Notes: generated by a model not told the origin, from the letters alone. A stretch of DNA of 64,000 bases from Hufsiella ginkgonis (GCF_009834915.1 NZ_WVHS01000005.1:186001-250000); one strand, 5' to 3'; counted from the stretch's first letter, positions 17,910 to 27,471 are shown. A program made the numbers and translations.

Positions 17910-18782
17910 TTACACGAGAATTTTCAGGCTAAGGGGCTTCATCTCAATTTTAAGTTCTTTTTCCATTACCACGGGTTCGCCGTCGAGGTGCACGGGGCCT
18001 TCTTTTGCCCGGCTGATCTGTATGCTGCTGCCGCGGATGATCTCCACATAGCCCGATTTGTCGGCTGTTTTACTGAACATATGATAGCCCATCACCGGGA
18101 AGTGATAAAGCGGGAAAGGCTTGATAATACATACGTCGAGCAAGCCGTCTGTTAACGAGGCATAAGGCGAAACATGTGCCCCGTTGCCAAATTGCGATGA
18201 ATTGGCGATGCTGATCATAAAAGCCTCCCGGTCGGCCACCACGCCGTCAACCACCACGCGGTAATCCTGGGCGCGGTAAGTGGTGATCTCCGCAAAAGAG
18301 GTCCGCACATAACCCATAAATCCACGCGTATGGTCGTGCGCAAACTTTGCGCTGATGTGTGCATCAAATCCCATTCCGGCCATGTTAAAGAACTTCTTGC
18401 CGTTCATGTCACCGGTATCGATCACTTTTTCCTGCAGCAGGTTCAGCTCGCCGATGGCCTTTCTCAGGTTCAGCGGGATACCCAGCGACCGCGCAAGGCC
18501 GTTGCCGGACCCGCAGGGAATGATCCCCATGGTGGTAGCGGATCCCTCGATGGCGCCCGCCACTTCGTTAATAGTGCCGTCGCCCCCCACCGCAACGATA
18601 ATGGCCGCCTGGTTAGCTACTTCAGTTGCCGTCAGCTCGCGTGCATGCCCCCGGCCTTCGGTAAACAAATACTCCGGCCGGAACTTTTCTTTATCAAGAT
18701 ATTTCTCGATCAGCCGCGGAACGCGTGTCTTATCCTTTCCGCCAGAAATAGGATTGATAATGAACAGGATTCTTTTTCTCAA
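17910..18782 (-). CDS. Diacylglycerol/lipid kinase family protein
   Basis: An ATP-dependent lipid kinase of the DagK/YegS/BmrU type, 290 residues, probably acting on diacylglycerol at the inner membrane. Motifs seen: the opening KRILFIINPISGGKDK, the nucleotide-binding VGGDGTINEVAGAIEG, PCGSGNGLARSLGIP, and the C-terminal DGEPVVMEKELKIEMKP. A -7/-33 promoter lies 18-44 bases upstream. It is divergent from metK. The exact lipid substrate is not evident. Confidence 0.88.
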   Translation of the reverse strand: MRKRILFIINPISGGKDKTRVPRLIEKYLDKEKFRPEYLFTEGRGHARELTATEVANQAAIIVAVGGDGTINEVAGAIEGSATTMGIIPCGSGNGLARSLGIPLNLRKAIGELNLLQEKVIDTGDMNGKKFFNMAGMGFDAHISAKFAHDHTRGFMGYVRTSFAEITTYRAQDYRVVVDGVVADREAFMISIANSSQFGNGAHVSPYASLTDGLLDVCIIKPFPLYHFPVMGYHMFSKTADKSGYVEIIRGSSIQISRAKEGPVHLDGEPVVMEKELKIEMKPLSLKILV

Positions 18783-18799
18783 TTTCTCAAAAATTCAGG

Positions 18800-18826
18800 C
18801 AAAAGTAACCCTAAAATTTTTCACAA
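18800..18826 (-). promoter_or_regulatory. Promoter of lipid kinase gene
   Basis: The minus strand has TACTTTTG (18800-18807), an exact -7 match, and TTG (18824-18826) 16 bases upstream, slightly closer than the preferred 17-23. Initiation would fall about ten bases before the ATG at 18782. Confidence 0.5.
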
Positions 18827-18979
18827 TTAAAAATTGTTGTATTTTCGTGCCGCAAACAGTGGATTGATTTGAGTTGATTGCAACCACGTTAAAAAAAGTG
18901 CTAAAACAAGTTCTTTACCTGCCTGCAATCGCCTTTTTTCTTCCTGCTCCTACAAATCAATATTAATTTAAAACAAATT

Positions 18980-20236
18980 ATGCCTTATTTATTCACTTCA
19001 GAATCCGTTTCAGAAGGACATCCTGATAAAGTTGCAGATCAGATCTCAGATGCATTAATTGATAACTTCCTGGCTTGGGATGCAGATTCTAAGGTGGCCT
19101 GCGAAACCCTTGTTACTACCGGGCTGGTAGTGCTTGCGGGCGAGGTAAAGTCAAGCACTTATCTTGATGTACAAAAGATAGCCCGCGAAGTAGTCCTGAA
19201 AATCGGGTACACTAAAGCGGAATACATGTTCGAAGGTAACTCCTGCGCGGTGATCTCCGCCATTCACGAGCAGTCAGCTGATATTAACCAGGGGGTTGAC
19301 CGTAAAGAGAAACAGGAACAGGGTGCCGGAGACCAGGGCATGATGTTCGGTTATGCGACCAACGAAACAGCCAATTACATGCCGCTTGCCCTCGACCTCG
19401 CACACAAGATCCTGCTGGAGCTTGCCGTGCTCAGGAGAGAAAACAACGACATCACCTATCTTCGCCCGGACGCAAAATCGCAGGTGACCATCGAGTATGA
19501 TGACAACGGGAAACCGATCAGGATCGACGCGATCGTGGTTTCTACGCAGCATGATGATTTCGACACCGAAGCAGCCATGCAGGCTAAGATCAAACAGGAC
19601 GTGATCAATATCCTCATCCCGCGCATCAAATCACAACTTACCCCGGAACTTGCCGCATTGTTTAACGACGATATTAAATACCACATCAACCCTACCGGGA
19701 AGTTCGTGATCGGCGGACCGCATGGCGATACCGGCTTAACCGGCCGTAAGATCATCGTAGACACTTATGGCGGCAAAGGCGCACATGGCGGCGGCGCCTT
19801 CTCGGGAAAAGACCCTTCAAAAGTTGATCGTTCTGCAGCCTACGCAACCCGCCATATCGCCAAAAACCTGGTGGCTGCAGGAGTGGCCGACGAAATTCTT
19901 GTACAGGTTTCTTATGCTATCGGCGTAAAAGATCCGATGGGTGTTTACGTAAACACCAACGGCACCGCAAAAGTAAACCTTACAGATGGTGAGATCGCTA
20001 ACAAGATCCTCGAGATATTCGACCTTACGCCTTACGGCATCGAAACACGTCTCAAATTACGTAACCCGATCTATTCGGAAACCGCTGCATACGGCCACAT
20101 GGGCCGCGAATCAGAGGTAGTAACAAAGACCTTCGTAAGCGCAGATGGGAACAGCAAGTCGGTGGAAGTAGAATTGTTCACCTGGGAGAAACTTGATTTC
20201 ATCGACAAAGTGAAATCAGCCTTCAGCCTGGCATAA
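18980..20236 (+). CDS. metK: S-adenosylmethionine synthetase
   Basis: Makes S-adenosylmethionine from methionine and ATP in the cytosol. The protein has 418 residues, slightly longer than the E. coli enzyme. It begins with [20 protein letters not shown] (substrate and metal site) and has [15 protein letters not shown] and the P-loop-like [19 protein letters not shown]. The ATG follows an A-rich stretch (AAAACAAATT) and no Shine-Dalgarno site. About 140 bases of leader separate it from a weak -7-like box (TATTTTCG). A strong terminator follows. Confidence 0.98.
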   Translation: MPYLFTSESVSEGHPDKVADQISDALIDNFLAWDADSKVACETLVTTGLVVLAGEVKSSTYLDVQKIAREVVLKIGYTKAEYMFEGNSCAVISAIHEQSADINQGVDRKEKQEQGAGDQGMMFGYATNETANYMPLALDLAHKILLELAVLRRENNDITYLRPDAKSQVTIEYDDNGKPIRIDAIVVSTQHDDFDTEAAMQAKIKQDVINILIPRIKSQLTPELAALFNDDIKYHINPTGKFVIGGPHGDTGLTGRKIIVDTYGGKGAHGGGAFSGKDPSKVDRSAAYATRHIAKNLVAAGVADEILVQVSYAIGVKDPMGVYVNTNGTAKVNLTDGEIANKILEIFDLTPYGIETRLKLRNPIYSETAAYGHMGRESEVVTKTFVSADGNSKSVEVELFTWEKLDFIDKVKSAFSLA

Positions 20237-20256
20237 TCCTAAAGATCGGTTATATG

Positions 20257-20284
20257 GCCTTCTGCAATGCAGAAGGCTTTTTTA
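20257..20284 (+). terminator. Intrinsic terminator of metK
   Basis: A perfect 9-bp stem GCCTTCTGC / GCAGAAGGC with a three-base loop is followed by TTTTTTATTT. It ends the metK transcript 20 bases after the stop. It also covers a possible upstream ATG (20267) of the next gene, which argues for that gene starting at 20294. Confidence 0.9.
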
Positions 20285-20293
20285 TTTACACAG

Positions 20294-20866
20294 ATGCCCC
20301 CTCAGCAAGAAAAAAATCCCTGGAAAACGCTTTCCGCGAAGGAGATTTATGACAACCCGTGGATCCGGGTAACGGAGTACCTGGTAATTAATCCCGGGGG
20401 CGGAAAGGGAATTTACGGCAAGGTCCATTTCAAAAACCTCGCCATTGGCGTAGTGGCACTCGATGAGGAGTTAAATATCTGGCTCGTTGGTCAATACCGT
20501 TACGTGCTCAACCAATATAGCTGGGAAATCCCCGAAGGCGGCGGTCCCGAAGGCACCGATCCCCTCGAGTCGGCAAAACGCGAGCTGGCGGAAGAAACAG
20601 GCGTAACGGCTACACAATGGTCGCAGTTGCTGGTTATGCACCTGTCAAACTCCGTCAGCGACGAATACGCGGTCATTTTCCTCGCCAGGGACTTACAGGA
20701 GGGACATGCGGAACCCGAAGAAACCGAAGACCTTCAGGTAAAAAAGGTCCCGTTGGAAGAGGCCTGTCAAATGGTGATCTCCGGTCAAATAACTGATTCG
20801 ATGAGCGTTGCCGCGATATTGCGCACAAAGCTGCTCTTTGGCGGGGGCACAAAGGCAAAAGTTTAA
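20294..20866 (+). CDS. Nudix hydrolase (ADP-sugar pyrophosphatase-like)
   Basis: Hydrolyses a nucleoside diphosphate linked to another moiety; the IPEGGG sequence before the Nudix box suggests the ADP-ribose/ADP-sugar group. It has 190 residues from ATG 20294. The Nudix box core RELAEETGV is intact with the catalytic REx2EE; the first Glu of the consensus is Thr here (EGTDPLES). An ATG nine codons upstream lies inside the metK terminator and was rejected. The substrate is not certain. Confidence 0.88.
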   Translation: MPPQQEKNPWKTLSAKEIYDNPWIRVTEYLVINPGGGKGIYGKVHFKNLAIGVVALDEELNIWLVGQYRYVLNQYSWEIPEGGGPEGTDPLESAKRELAEETGVTATQWSQLLVMHLSNSVSDEYAVIFLARDLQEGHAEPEETEDLQVKKVPLEEACQMVISGQITDSMSVAAILRTKLLFGGGTKAKV

Positions 20867-20906
20867 AAGAAATTTACATTTTTTTTATTTTAGCCCTCTC
20901 TTGATT

Positions 20907-21662
20907 ATGCATAAACTCGCTGGTTATATATTTAGCCCGATACATTACCTCGTTTTTGGTTTGTTCCTGGGGATCTTCCAGCCCATCCAGTGGCTTTGCC
21001 TCAAAATAGGTGGGTATAAGGCACATAAACGCTCCGTAGATATCCTGAACCTGCTCCTCAGCAGCACGTATTATCTTATCGGTTGTCACATCAGCTTCAG
21101 GATGAGAGATGGTATCCCGGAAAACCGGCCGGTTATTTTTATCGCCAACCACCAGAGTATGTATGATATTCCGCCGCTTATCTGGCACCTGCGCCATTAT
21201 CACGCCAAGTTCATCTCCAAAATAGAGCTTACCAAAGGCATCCCCAGCATCTCTTTTAACCTTAAACATGGCGGCGGGGCGAATATCGACCGTAAAGACA
21301 GCAAACAGGCCATCGCCGAGATCCTGAAGCTGGCGCGCCGCATGAGCGAAAACTGCTGGTCTGCCGTGATCTTTCCTGAAGGCACACGCTCCAATAACGG
21401 CGATATCAAACCCTTCGCCGTAGGCGGAATAGCTACCCTGCTCAAGAAAGTACCTACGGCGTTGGTTGTCCCTGTTGCTATCGACGGCTCCTGGAAACTG
21501 ACCCGCTTCGGCATTTTCCCCCTTAGCTTCGGCGAACAGATCCGCTTTACGGTGCTGGAACCTATCGAACCCTCAACATTACCCGGCCCCGCAGAGCTGG
21601 TGGCGAGAACGGAAGAAGTGATCAGGAAGGCGTTGGGGAAAGAGCTAAAAACTGAGGTCTAA
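20907..21662 (+). CDS. plsC: 1-acyl-sn-glycerol-3-phosphate acyltransferase
   Basis: Adds the second acyl chain to lysophosphatidic acid to make phosphatidic acid, at the inner membrane. It has 251 residues from ATG 20907; a longer frame from 20808 overlaps the Nudix gene and has no sense as coding. The acyltransferase motifs are IANHQSMYDIPPL (HxxxxD, block I) and VIFPEGTRSNNGD (block III), with a hydrophobic N-terminal helix (GYIFSPIHYLVFGLFLGIF). It converges on the LytTR regulator gene 16 bases away. Confidence 0.9.
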   Translation: MHKLAGYIFSPIHYLVFGLFLGIFQPIQWLCLKIGGYKAHKRSVDILNLLLSSTYYLIGCHISFRMRDGIPENRPVIFIANHQSMYDIPPLIWHLRHYHAKFISKIELTKGIPSISFNLKHGGGANIDRKDSKQAIAEILKLARRMSENCWSAVIFPEGTRSNNGDIKPFAVGGIATLLKKVPTALVVPVAIDGSWKLTRFGIFPLSFGEQIRFTVLEPIEPSTLPGPAELVARTEEVIRKALGKELKTEV

Positions 21663-21677
21663 AAGCTGATAGCCATA

Positions 21678-22400
21678 CTAAATGTTCCTTCCCTCGATCA
21701 GCTTAAAAAAATAGTCCCTGTAGGTGTCCCCTATCGGGATGATCTTATCACAGATCTGGATCCGGCTTCGCTCAATGCTGTCGATCTTATCCAGCGATAC
21801 GATGTACGATTTATGTACCCTGATGAACCGGTGCGAAGGCAGCACCTCTTCCATCTTTTTCATATTCTGCAGGGTGATCACTCTTTCGGCGGCCGTAAAT
21901 ATGGAGATATAATCTTTCAGTCCCTCTATATAAAGAATATCGTCGAGATAGATCTTCTGGATCTTATGTTCCGTTTTTACAAAGATGAAATCATGGGAGT
22001 TAGGCACCGGAACGGGCGCCGGGACCGCAGGAGCAGCTGCCGGTTGTAAGGCCTGCGCCTGTACTTTTTGAACTGCCTTATAAAACCGGTCGAATGCGAT
22101 CGGCTTGAGCAGGTAGTCTACTACATCCAGCTCATAACTCTCCAACGCATACTGCGGATAGGCCGTGGTTAAAATAACACCGCATTTGCCGTTAATGATC
22201 TTCAGGAACTGGATTCCCGTAAGCTCGGGCATCTGTACGTCGAGGAATACGAGATCCGCCTCGCCTTTCTGTACCTGCGCCAGCGCTTCAAACGCACTGG
22301 TTGTAGCGTTCACCAATTGCAGGAAGGGCACTTTCTCAATATAATCTGTCAGGATATCAAGTGCCAGGGGCTCATCATCTACTACAATGCAGCGAATCAT
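21678..22400 (-). CDS. LytTR-family response regulator
   Basis: A DNA-binding response regulator of 240 residues. The receiver domain has the acidic pair DDE (8-10), the phosphoacceptor D54 in LVFLDVQMPELTG, and a conserved lysine in YLLKPIAF. A Pro/Ala-rich linker (about 123-137) leads to a LytTR DNA-binding domain with YIEGLKDYISIFT and HRFIRVHKSYIVSLDKI. It is preceded 18 bases upstream by its sensor kinase gene. The target is unknown; the divergent ABC exporter operon is the obvious candidate. Confidence 0.93.
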   Translation of the reverse strand: MIRCIVVDDEPLALDILTDYIEKVPFLQLVNATTSAFEALAQVQKGEADLVFLDVQMPELTGIQFLKIINGKCGVILTTAYPQYALESYELDVVDYLLKPIAFDRFYKAVQKVQAQALQPAAAPAVPAPVPVPNSHDFIFVKTEHKIQKIYLDDILYIEGLKDYISIFTAAERVITLQNMKKMEEVLPSHRFIRVHKSYIVSLDKIDSIERSRIQICDKIIPIGDTYRDYFFKLIEGRNI

Positions 22401-22418
22401 GGGGAGTTTACTGTTCGG

Positions 22419-23432
22419 CTATAAATCTAAAGATAATTCACAAGTATATTGATCCGTGTCTTCATTAATTACCAGGTGATGTCTTCCCGGGTACAACAGC
22501 GCCAGCCGCCGGCTCACGTTGTGCAGGCCAATTCCACCCGTATCGTCTTTATTCGAATACTGGTTTTTTTTATTGCTCACGCGGATAAGCAATTTGCCGG
22601 TTGTCGCTCTTACGCGTATCCTTACCGGGTTTGCACGATCATTGATCACCCCATGCTTAAATGCATTCTCGATGAACGGGATCAGGATCAGCGGAACGAT
22701 CGTTTGCGAAACATCACCTTCCACATCGAGCTCAACGAACGCACTATCTTTAAGCCGGATCTTCTGAAGCTCCACGTAATTTTCCAGGTAATGGATCTCT
22801 TTCGAGATCGGCACACGCATGTCATTACTCTCATACAGCATGTACTTCATAATCTCCGAGAGCTTCAGCACGGCTTCGGCGGTCTTTTCCGACCGCTGAT
22901 AGGCAAGCGAGTAAATATTGTTGAGCGAGTTCAGCAGAAAATGCGGGTTGATCTGCGACTTGAGGAAAGAAAGCTCCGCGGTAAGCTTTTCCTTCTCAAA
23001 GCTCTTTCGGGAGTGCTCATTCCTGAACCAGTCGACCGTAAAATGGACCGTACAGCTCAAAAAAACGAAAAACGTACTGGCCAGTAACGTATGGCGGTAA
23101 TAAGTGGTGAACGACATCGGCTTCTTCATGTCGCCGATCAGCACCTCCTTTTCAAAAAAACTGGCTAACCCGTACTTAACAAAACCAGCGGCCAGGACGA
23201 GCGCCACCACGGAAAGCAGGAACACCTTATATCTTTTCCTTGCCAGGAAATGCGGCAGCAGGTACACGTAGTTGATATAAAATATCAGGATGTTTAACAG
23301 GCCGAAGTATACCACCACCACCACCAGCTCGTGGCTGATCGCGAAGCCATTACTCCCAAGGAGCAGACAGAACGAGATCAGCACAAACCAAACCAGGCCA
23401 TGGATCCCTATTTCTTTTTGTTTACTATTCAC
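22419..23432 (-). CDS. LytS-type sensor histidine kinase
   Basis: A membrane sensor kinase of 337 residues. About four transmembrane segments occupy residues 10-140, followed by a short helical linker, the His_kinase domain with the phosphorylated histidine in KSQINPHFLLNSLNNIYSLA, and an ATPase domain with LILIPFIENAFKHG (N box) and GGIGLHNVSRRL (G box). There is no large periplasmic sensor, so it may sense the membrane or a partner protein. It pairs with the LytTR regulator downstream. Confidence 0.92.
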   Translation of the reverse strand: MNSKQKEIGIHGLVWFVLISFCLLLGSNGFAISHELVVVVVYFGLLNILIFYINYVYLLPHFLARKRYKVFLLSVVALVLAAGFVKYGLASFFEKEVLIGDMKKPMSFTTYYRHTLLASTFFVFLSCTVHFTVDWFRNEHSRKSFEKEKLTAELSFLKSQINPHFLLNSLNNIYSLAYQRSEKTAEAVLKLSEIMKYMLYESNDMRVPISKEIHYLENYVELQKIRLKDSAFVELDVEGDVSQTIVPLILIPFIENAFKHGVINDRANPVRIRVRATTGKLLIRVSNKKNQYSNKDDTGGIGLHNVSRRLALLYPGRHHLVINEDTDQYTCELSLDL

Positions 23433-23480
23433 ATTAAGAACACCAAAACATAAGTTACAACGTCTAACTTACGTTAGCCG

Positions 23481-23507
23481 GGTCGAAAGTGCTTATCGAT
23501 TTCGACC
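23481..23507. promoter_or_regulatory. Inverted repeat between sensor kinase and ABC operon
   Basis: A perfect inverted repeat GGTCGAAA / TTTCGACC separated by eleven bases lies in the 228-base divergent gap between the LytS gene and the small membrane ORF. It has the size of a dimer-binding operator, but no U-run follows, so it is not a terminator. A shorter inverted repeat, CTAAC/GTTAG, lies just to its left. Regulator unknown. Confidence 0.4.
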
Positions 23508-23660
23508 AACAGGCCGAATTTATCTGCCAACGGGCAAAATACCTCAAATTACCCTTTGGCGCCCATTATCTGCCGTTCATCTAATAATACAGGCGCTTAG
23601 TCTAAATAATTTTAAGGGGAGGGATCCTTGCCGTTTCTTTGATCCATCAAACAAATCGCA

Positions 23661-23852
23661 ATGAAACCGACCCCCACAATGAAAAAGTCATTTATCACCG
23701 CATCTCCGTTTTTAATGCTTTTAATTCCTGTATTTCTTTGCATCGGCATGTTAATAATAAATACCCCCGCAGAGATTTCGTCAGAAAAGTCTGCCGCAAC
23801 CGCAACATTCCAGCTTCCTACCCTTAAAACAATGGTAAAAACATTATTTTAG
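23661..23852 (+). CDS. Small membrane protein preceding ABC exporter
   Basis: A 63-residue ORF with a basic N-terminus (MKPTPTMKKSF), one hydrophobic helix, LMLLIPVFLCIGMLII, and a short polar tail ending LKTMVKTLF. Met7 is an alternative start. It ends 4 bases before the ATPase gene, so it is probably co-transcribed with the exporter. An overlapping 62-codon frame (23639-23827) looks non-coding. I do not recognise the family; it could be an accessory or immunity-like subunit. Confidence 0.55.
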   Translation: MKPTPTMKKSFITASPFLMLLIPVFLCIGMLIINTPAEISSEKSAATATFQLPTLKTMVKTLF

Positions 23853-23856
23853 CTGA

Positions 23857-24762
23857 ATGCTGCAATCCGTTATACAAACCCACGAGCTTAGTTACCGTTT
23901 TGCCGATCAGCAGGTGCTTGATAAAGTTTCCCTGCAGGTGAATAAGGGCAGCATCTATGGATTCCTGGGGCCTAATGGCGCCGGGAAAACCACTACCATT
24001 AAGGTATTGCTTAACCTGCTCCGGTCTGACGACCAGAACGTGTTCCTCTTCGAAAAAGAGATCTCCGCCAATCGCTCACTGGTGCTCGCCCAGATAGGCT
24101 CTCTGGTAGAACAGCCCGCCATTTACGGGCATCTCAGCGGCCGCGAAAATTTAAAAGCACGCGCTATTTTGTTGAAAGTAAAAGACGACAGGATCTCGGC
24201 CATACTAGACCTGGTAGCCCTTTCGGCGCATGCCGACAAAAAAGCTAAAAATTATTCGCTCGGGATGAAACAGCGCCTCGGCATCGGCCTGGCATTGTTG
24301 CACGATCCTGAATTACTGATACTCGACGAACCCACAAACGGCCTGGACCCTAACGGGATCATCGAGATCCGGAAGTTACTGATGCGTCTTACCTCCGAAG
24401 AAGGTAAGACCGTTTTCGTTTCCAGTCACCTGCTGGGTGAGATCGAACGGATGGCCACCCACGTAGGCATCATCAACAAAGGCAAACTGGTGTTCCAGGG
24501 GACTATCGGCGAGCTGCAGCAGCTGAGCAACGAACAGGTGATCATCGAAACCAACGACCTCGTGGAAGCCGCCAATACACTGCTTGCCGGCGGTTACCCG
24601 GCTGATATCACAGAGGAGTATGTCACCGTTCCCTTTACCGATGCCGAACAAATGGGCGCCATGAATACGCTGCTGGTCAATAGCGGATCCACGGTTTACA
24701 GCATCCGTAAAACTAAAAAAGACCTCGAGCAACTGTTCTTAAGCTTAACGCAACCTCTTTAA
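23857..24762 (+). CDS. ABC transporter ATP-binding protein (BcrA-like)
   Basis: The ATPase of an ABC-2 type exporter, 301 residues. It has Walker A GPNGAGKTTT, the signature NYSLGMKQR (a variant of LSGGQ typical of the bacitracin/lantibiotic-resistance group), Walker B LLILDEPTNGLDP and the H-loop VSSHLL. The C-terminal ~80 residues are the accessory domain found in this subfamily. It is followed after 1 base by its permease gene. Substrate unknown; export of peptide antibiotics is a family-based guess. Confidence 0.92.
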   Translation: MLQSVIQTHELSYRFADQQVLDKVSLQVNKGSIYGFLGPNGAGKTTTIKVLLNLLRSDDQNVFLFEKEISANRSLVLAQIGSLVEQPAIYGHLSGRENLKARAILLKVKDDRISAILDLVALSAHADKKAKNYSLGMKQRLGIGLALLHDPELLILDEPTNGLDPNGIIEIRKLLMRLTSEEGKTVFVSSHLLGEIERMATHVGIINKGKLVFQGTIGELQQLSNEQVIIETNDLVEAANTLLAGGYPADITEEYVTVPFTDAEQMGAMNTLLVNSGSTVYSIRKTKKDLEQLFLSLTQPL

Positions 24763-24763
24763 T

Positions 24764-25561
24764 ATGCAGGCATTTTTCCTCTCCCTTAAGTCAGAATTCC
24801 TTAAAACACGCAAAACGCTGGGTTTCTGGAGCGCCATCCTGCTGCCGCTCGTTATTTGCGGACTGGTTTTCGCCGCCGTTTATTTTAAGCACCAAGGGTT
24901 GATCAACAAACCGCCGCTCGTAATCTGGATGCAATACAGCATGGCCAGCCTCGGCGTGATGGGCGTATTACTGCTCCCTATGTTCGTGATCTTTACCTGT
25001 TACTCCGTTAACAGCATAGAACACCGCGCCGATACCTGGAAAAGTCTCTTTTCCCTGCCTATTCCCAAACTCACCACCTACAGTGCCAAGTACTTTTACA
25101 CGGTTTTTCTTGTGGCGCTCTGTCTTACGCTCTTCGCTTCATTCACCCTGCTGTCTGGCAACCTGCTAGGCGTCCTGGTACCGGAGCTCAAATTCAACGA
25201 TTACTCCTTTATCCGGCTGCTTTCCAGCGTTTACTTTAAGCTTTTTCTTTCGTCGCTTGGTATCCTTTCCATCCAGTTTGCGCTAAGCCTGCTGTGGGCG
25301 GATTTCCTTAAACCCATGGGTATCGGCTTCTGCGTGTTTGTGGTCGCTATGATCGCCTCCATTAACAATTGGGAGCATGCCTGGAAAATTCCCTATGCAC
25401 ATCCCATGATGGTGATCAGCAACCTTAAGCCTTCAAACGCGGGCCCGGGAAAAGAGCTTTCTATCGACCTCTTAACAAAAGAGATTTATCTTAGCCTGGC
25501 GATTTCGGCCGTCATGTTCGTGGTGGGATATTTCGTAATCTCCAGGCGCAGCGTAAAATAA
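24764..25561 (+). CDS. ABC-2 type transporter permease
   Basis: A membrane subunit of 265 residues with six hydrophobic segments, the first around FWSAILLPLVICGLVFAAVY and the last around LAISAVMFVVGYFVI. It belongs to the ABC2_membrane type that pairs with single-domain ATPases, and the 1-base spacing supports this. The gene ends 36 bases before the convergent AsmA-like gene. Confidence 0.88.
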   Translation: MQAFFLSLKSEFLKTRKTLGFWSAILLPLVICGLVFAAVYFKHQGLINKPPLVIWMQYSMASLGVMGVLLLPMFVIFTCYSVNSIEHRADTWKSLFSLPIPKLTTYSAKYFYTVFLVALCLTLFASFTLLSGNLLGVLVPELKFNDYSFIRLLSSVYFKLFLSSLGILSIQFALSLLWADFLKPMGIGFCVFVVAMIASINNWEHAWKIPYAHPMMVISNLKPSNAGPGKELSIDLLTKEIYLSLAISAVMFVVGYFVISRRSVK

Positions 25562-25596
25562 AGCACGCTGCCACCGGCCCTCAGGCCTCCTGGACT

Positions 25597-27471
25597 TTAA
25601 TCGACCTTCTCTTTCTCTTTTTTCTCCTCATTCTTCTCCTTTTCCTTCAATAGCTTCTTTTCTTTGCGTTCCTCTTTGCGCTCTTTCCGGCGTTCCTTGC
25701 GTTCCTCCAGCTTTTGTTTGATGCCGTTCACCAGGTTGCCTACTTTTTGTACCGTGTTCTTAATTTTCGTTTCCTTTTCGGCGCTTACGCCTACGCTTTC
25801 TTTGATCCCGGTAAAGAGGCTCTTCCAAATCACCGCGAAAAAAGCGGCCTCCGGCGGACGTACATAGCTGATCGTTCCCTCCGTAAACTTCCCTTTATCC
25901 GACGGGTTATCGGCATGGATCACAAAAATGTTGGCCACCGTAGAGATCAGCCCCTGCTTTTTCACTTCACCCGTTTCCTTATCACGCTTAAACACGTTCA
26001 CGTTCAGGTCGTTGTAATAAAACTGCACGGAGCCCCTCGCATTGATCTCGCTGGCACGGGCGCTAAAGGTCATGCGTTTGATAGACGCGCTGTTGATCTC
26101 CAGCAAGCCCAGCGGACGTGTGATCTTATTAAAGCTTCTGCCGTCCATTTTACCCAGCGTGCCCGAATAGGTAAACGCGCCGTTCTTATCAAAGAGGTCG
26201 AAATCGAGCTTCAGGTCGAGTCGCCCGCTATTCATCACATAAGTGGTGATAAACGCCTTCATATGGTGATTCTTGGCAAGAACTACAGAATCATTGGTGA
26301 GGTTAAAGATCCGGCCGTAAGTACGGTCGAGCGTGACCTTACCTGTTTGTCGGGAAACCTTGTTATATTCTGAATAGCTGATGTTGATATTACGGAGATT
26401 GAACGTATCGATCTTCAGATCGAGCGCCAGCTTTTGCAGCTGCTGATGCGGGAACTTGCCATATTTCGGCTTGCTGGCCAGCTTGGGCAGGTCGTTGGTA
26501 TTGTATATGGAGAGCTCCCCGTTCTTTAGATTGAAGCTGGTGGCATATAATTTCTGGTCTCGGGAGAAACGCCGCAAATCGATTCCCTTTAACAGCACTT
26601 CATTAAAAGCGATGTTGAACCGCTCCTTCCGGTGCCCTACCCTGCGGTAAAACTCGGCGGTTTTGTACCGGGGCTGCAGGTCTATGCGGTCGAACCTGAG
26701 CCTTCTCCCGGACGTAGAAAAGGCCATGTTCTTAAAATTGAGGTAGTAGAGGCTATCGGGCGTCGCAATGCGATAGTCGGTCATCAGCAGGTCTACATTG
26801 CGGGTATGGTACAGCCGTGATTTGTCGGTTTCCGAAAGCGAATCGATCAGGATATCCGAAATATTGATATTGAGGTTACGCACCGAGTTCTGCTTCGCCG
26901 GCTGGTTGCTCCGGTTGATGAACGTAAAATCGATATTCTTCAGGTTAATACCTCCTATCTTCACTTCCTTAAATACCTTGGAGATCATCTGGTACATAGT
27001 TTTCGGCTTTCCTTTATGTACGGGCACCGTATCATTATAAGGCTGGCGTTTGTTGGTGATGGCAAGCGAAGGGTTATCGATCACGATACTGTTAATGTTC
27101 AGCTTCTTTTGCTGGTAAAGCAGCTTGGGATGGAAATTACGCAGCATCAGCGACTTCACTCGCAGCTCATACAGGTTATCGGGCGCTTCCTGGTTGGCTA
27201 CCATTCGCAGGTACACGGATGTGTCAGACAACAGCCGGAAGTTGGTGATGCTCGCGTTGCCGGTTACCAGGTTAATATCGAACGAGTCGTATTCGATATG
27301 GTATAAACTGTCTGACGAGGCTAGCACGAGTTCTTTCATCTGCTGACCCAGCAGCGGCTTCCATTCGCGGCTCAGGTACCAGGCTATCCCGGCCAGCACC
27401 GCCACGATAAATAATACCGAGCCCAGTATCCACCCCCAGATCCGCGATCTGCGACGCTTCTTCGTTTCCAT
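25597..27471 (-). CDS. AsmA-like envelope protein, copy 2, with Lys/Glu-rich tail
   Basis: A 624-residue protein: basic N-terminus (METKKRRRSR), one transmembrane helix (WGWILGSVLFIVAVLAGIAW), a long beta-rich region, and a 40-residue charged tail rich in KEERKE repeats. The layout (N-terminal anchor, repetitive periplasmic beta region) resembles AsmA-family proteins linked to lipid transport or outer-membrane assembly. It shares motifs with the next gene: NLVTGN, YSEYN, LTNDSVVLAKNHH, GIKESVGV. Family placement is by overall form; no catalytic residues are seen. Confidence 0.65.
   Translation of the reverse strand: METKKRRRSRIWGWILGSVLFIVAVLAGIAWYLSREWKPLLGQQMKELVLASSDSLYHIEYDSFDINLVTGNASITNFRLLSDTSVYLRMVANQEAPDNLYELRVKSLMLRNFHPKLLYQQKKLNINSIVIDNPSLAITNKRQPYNDTVPVHKGKPKTMYQMISKVFKEVKIGGINLKNIDFTFINRSNQPAKQNSVRNLNINISDILIDSLSETDKSRLYHTRNVDLLMTDYRIATPDSLYYLNFKNMAFSTSGRRLRFDRIDLQPRYKTAEFYRRVGHRKERFNIAFNEVLLKGIDLRRFSRDQKLYATSFNLKNGELSIYNTNDLPKLASKPKYGKFPHQQLQKLALDLKIDTFNLRNINISYSEYNKVSRQTGKVTLDRTYGRIFNLTNDSVVLAKNHHMKAFITTYVMNSGRLDLKLDFDLFDKNGAFTYSGTLGKMDGRSFNKITRPLGLLEINSASIKRMTFSARASEINARGSVQFYYNDLNVNVFKRDKETGEVKKQGLISTVANIFVIHADNPSDKGKFTEGTISYVRPPEAAFFAVIWKSLFTGIKESVGVSAEKETKIKNTVQKVGNLVNGIKQKLEERKERRKERKEERKEKKLLKEKEKNEEKKEKEKVD

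Noticed and set aside
18783-18979. SAM riboswitch upstream of metK
   Set aside because: The leader is long enough, but I could not find a stem set or pseudoknot matching known SAM riboswitch classes.
20267-20293. Upstream ATG start of the Nudix gene
   Set aside because: It lies in the loop of the metK intrinsic terminator; ATG 20294 gives the normal family N-terminus.
21663-21704. Possible terminator between plsC and the LytTR gene (AAGCTGAT / ATCAGCTT)
   Set aside because: The loop is 26 bases long and one arm lies within the LytTR coding end; too weak to list as a terminator.
23639-23827. 62-codon frame overlapping the small membrane ORF
   Set aside because: It has no signal, helix or composition of a protein; the other frame (23661-23852) has a clear hydrophobic helix and ends next to the ABC gene.
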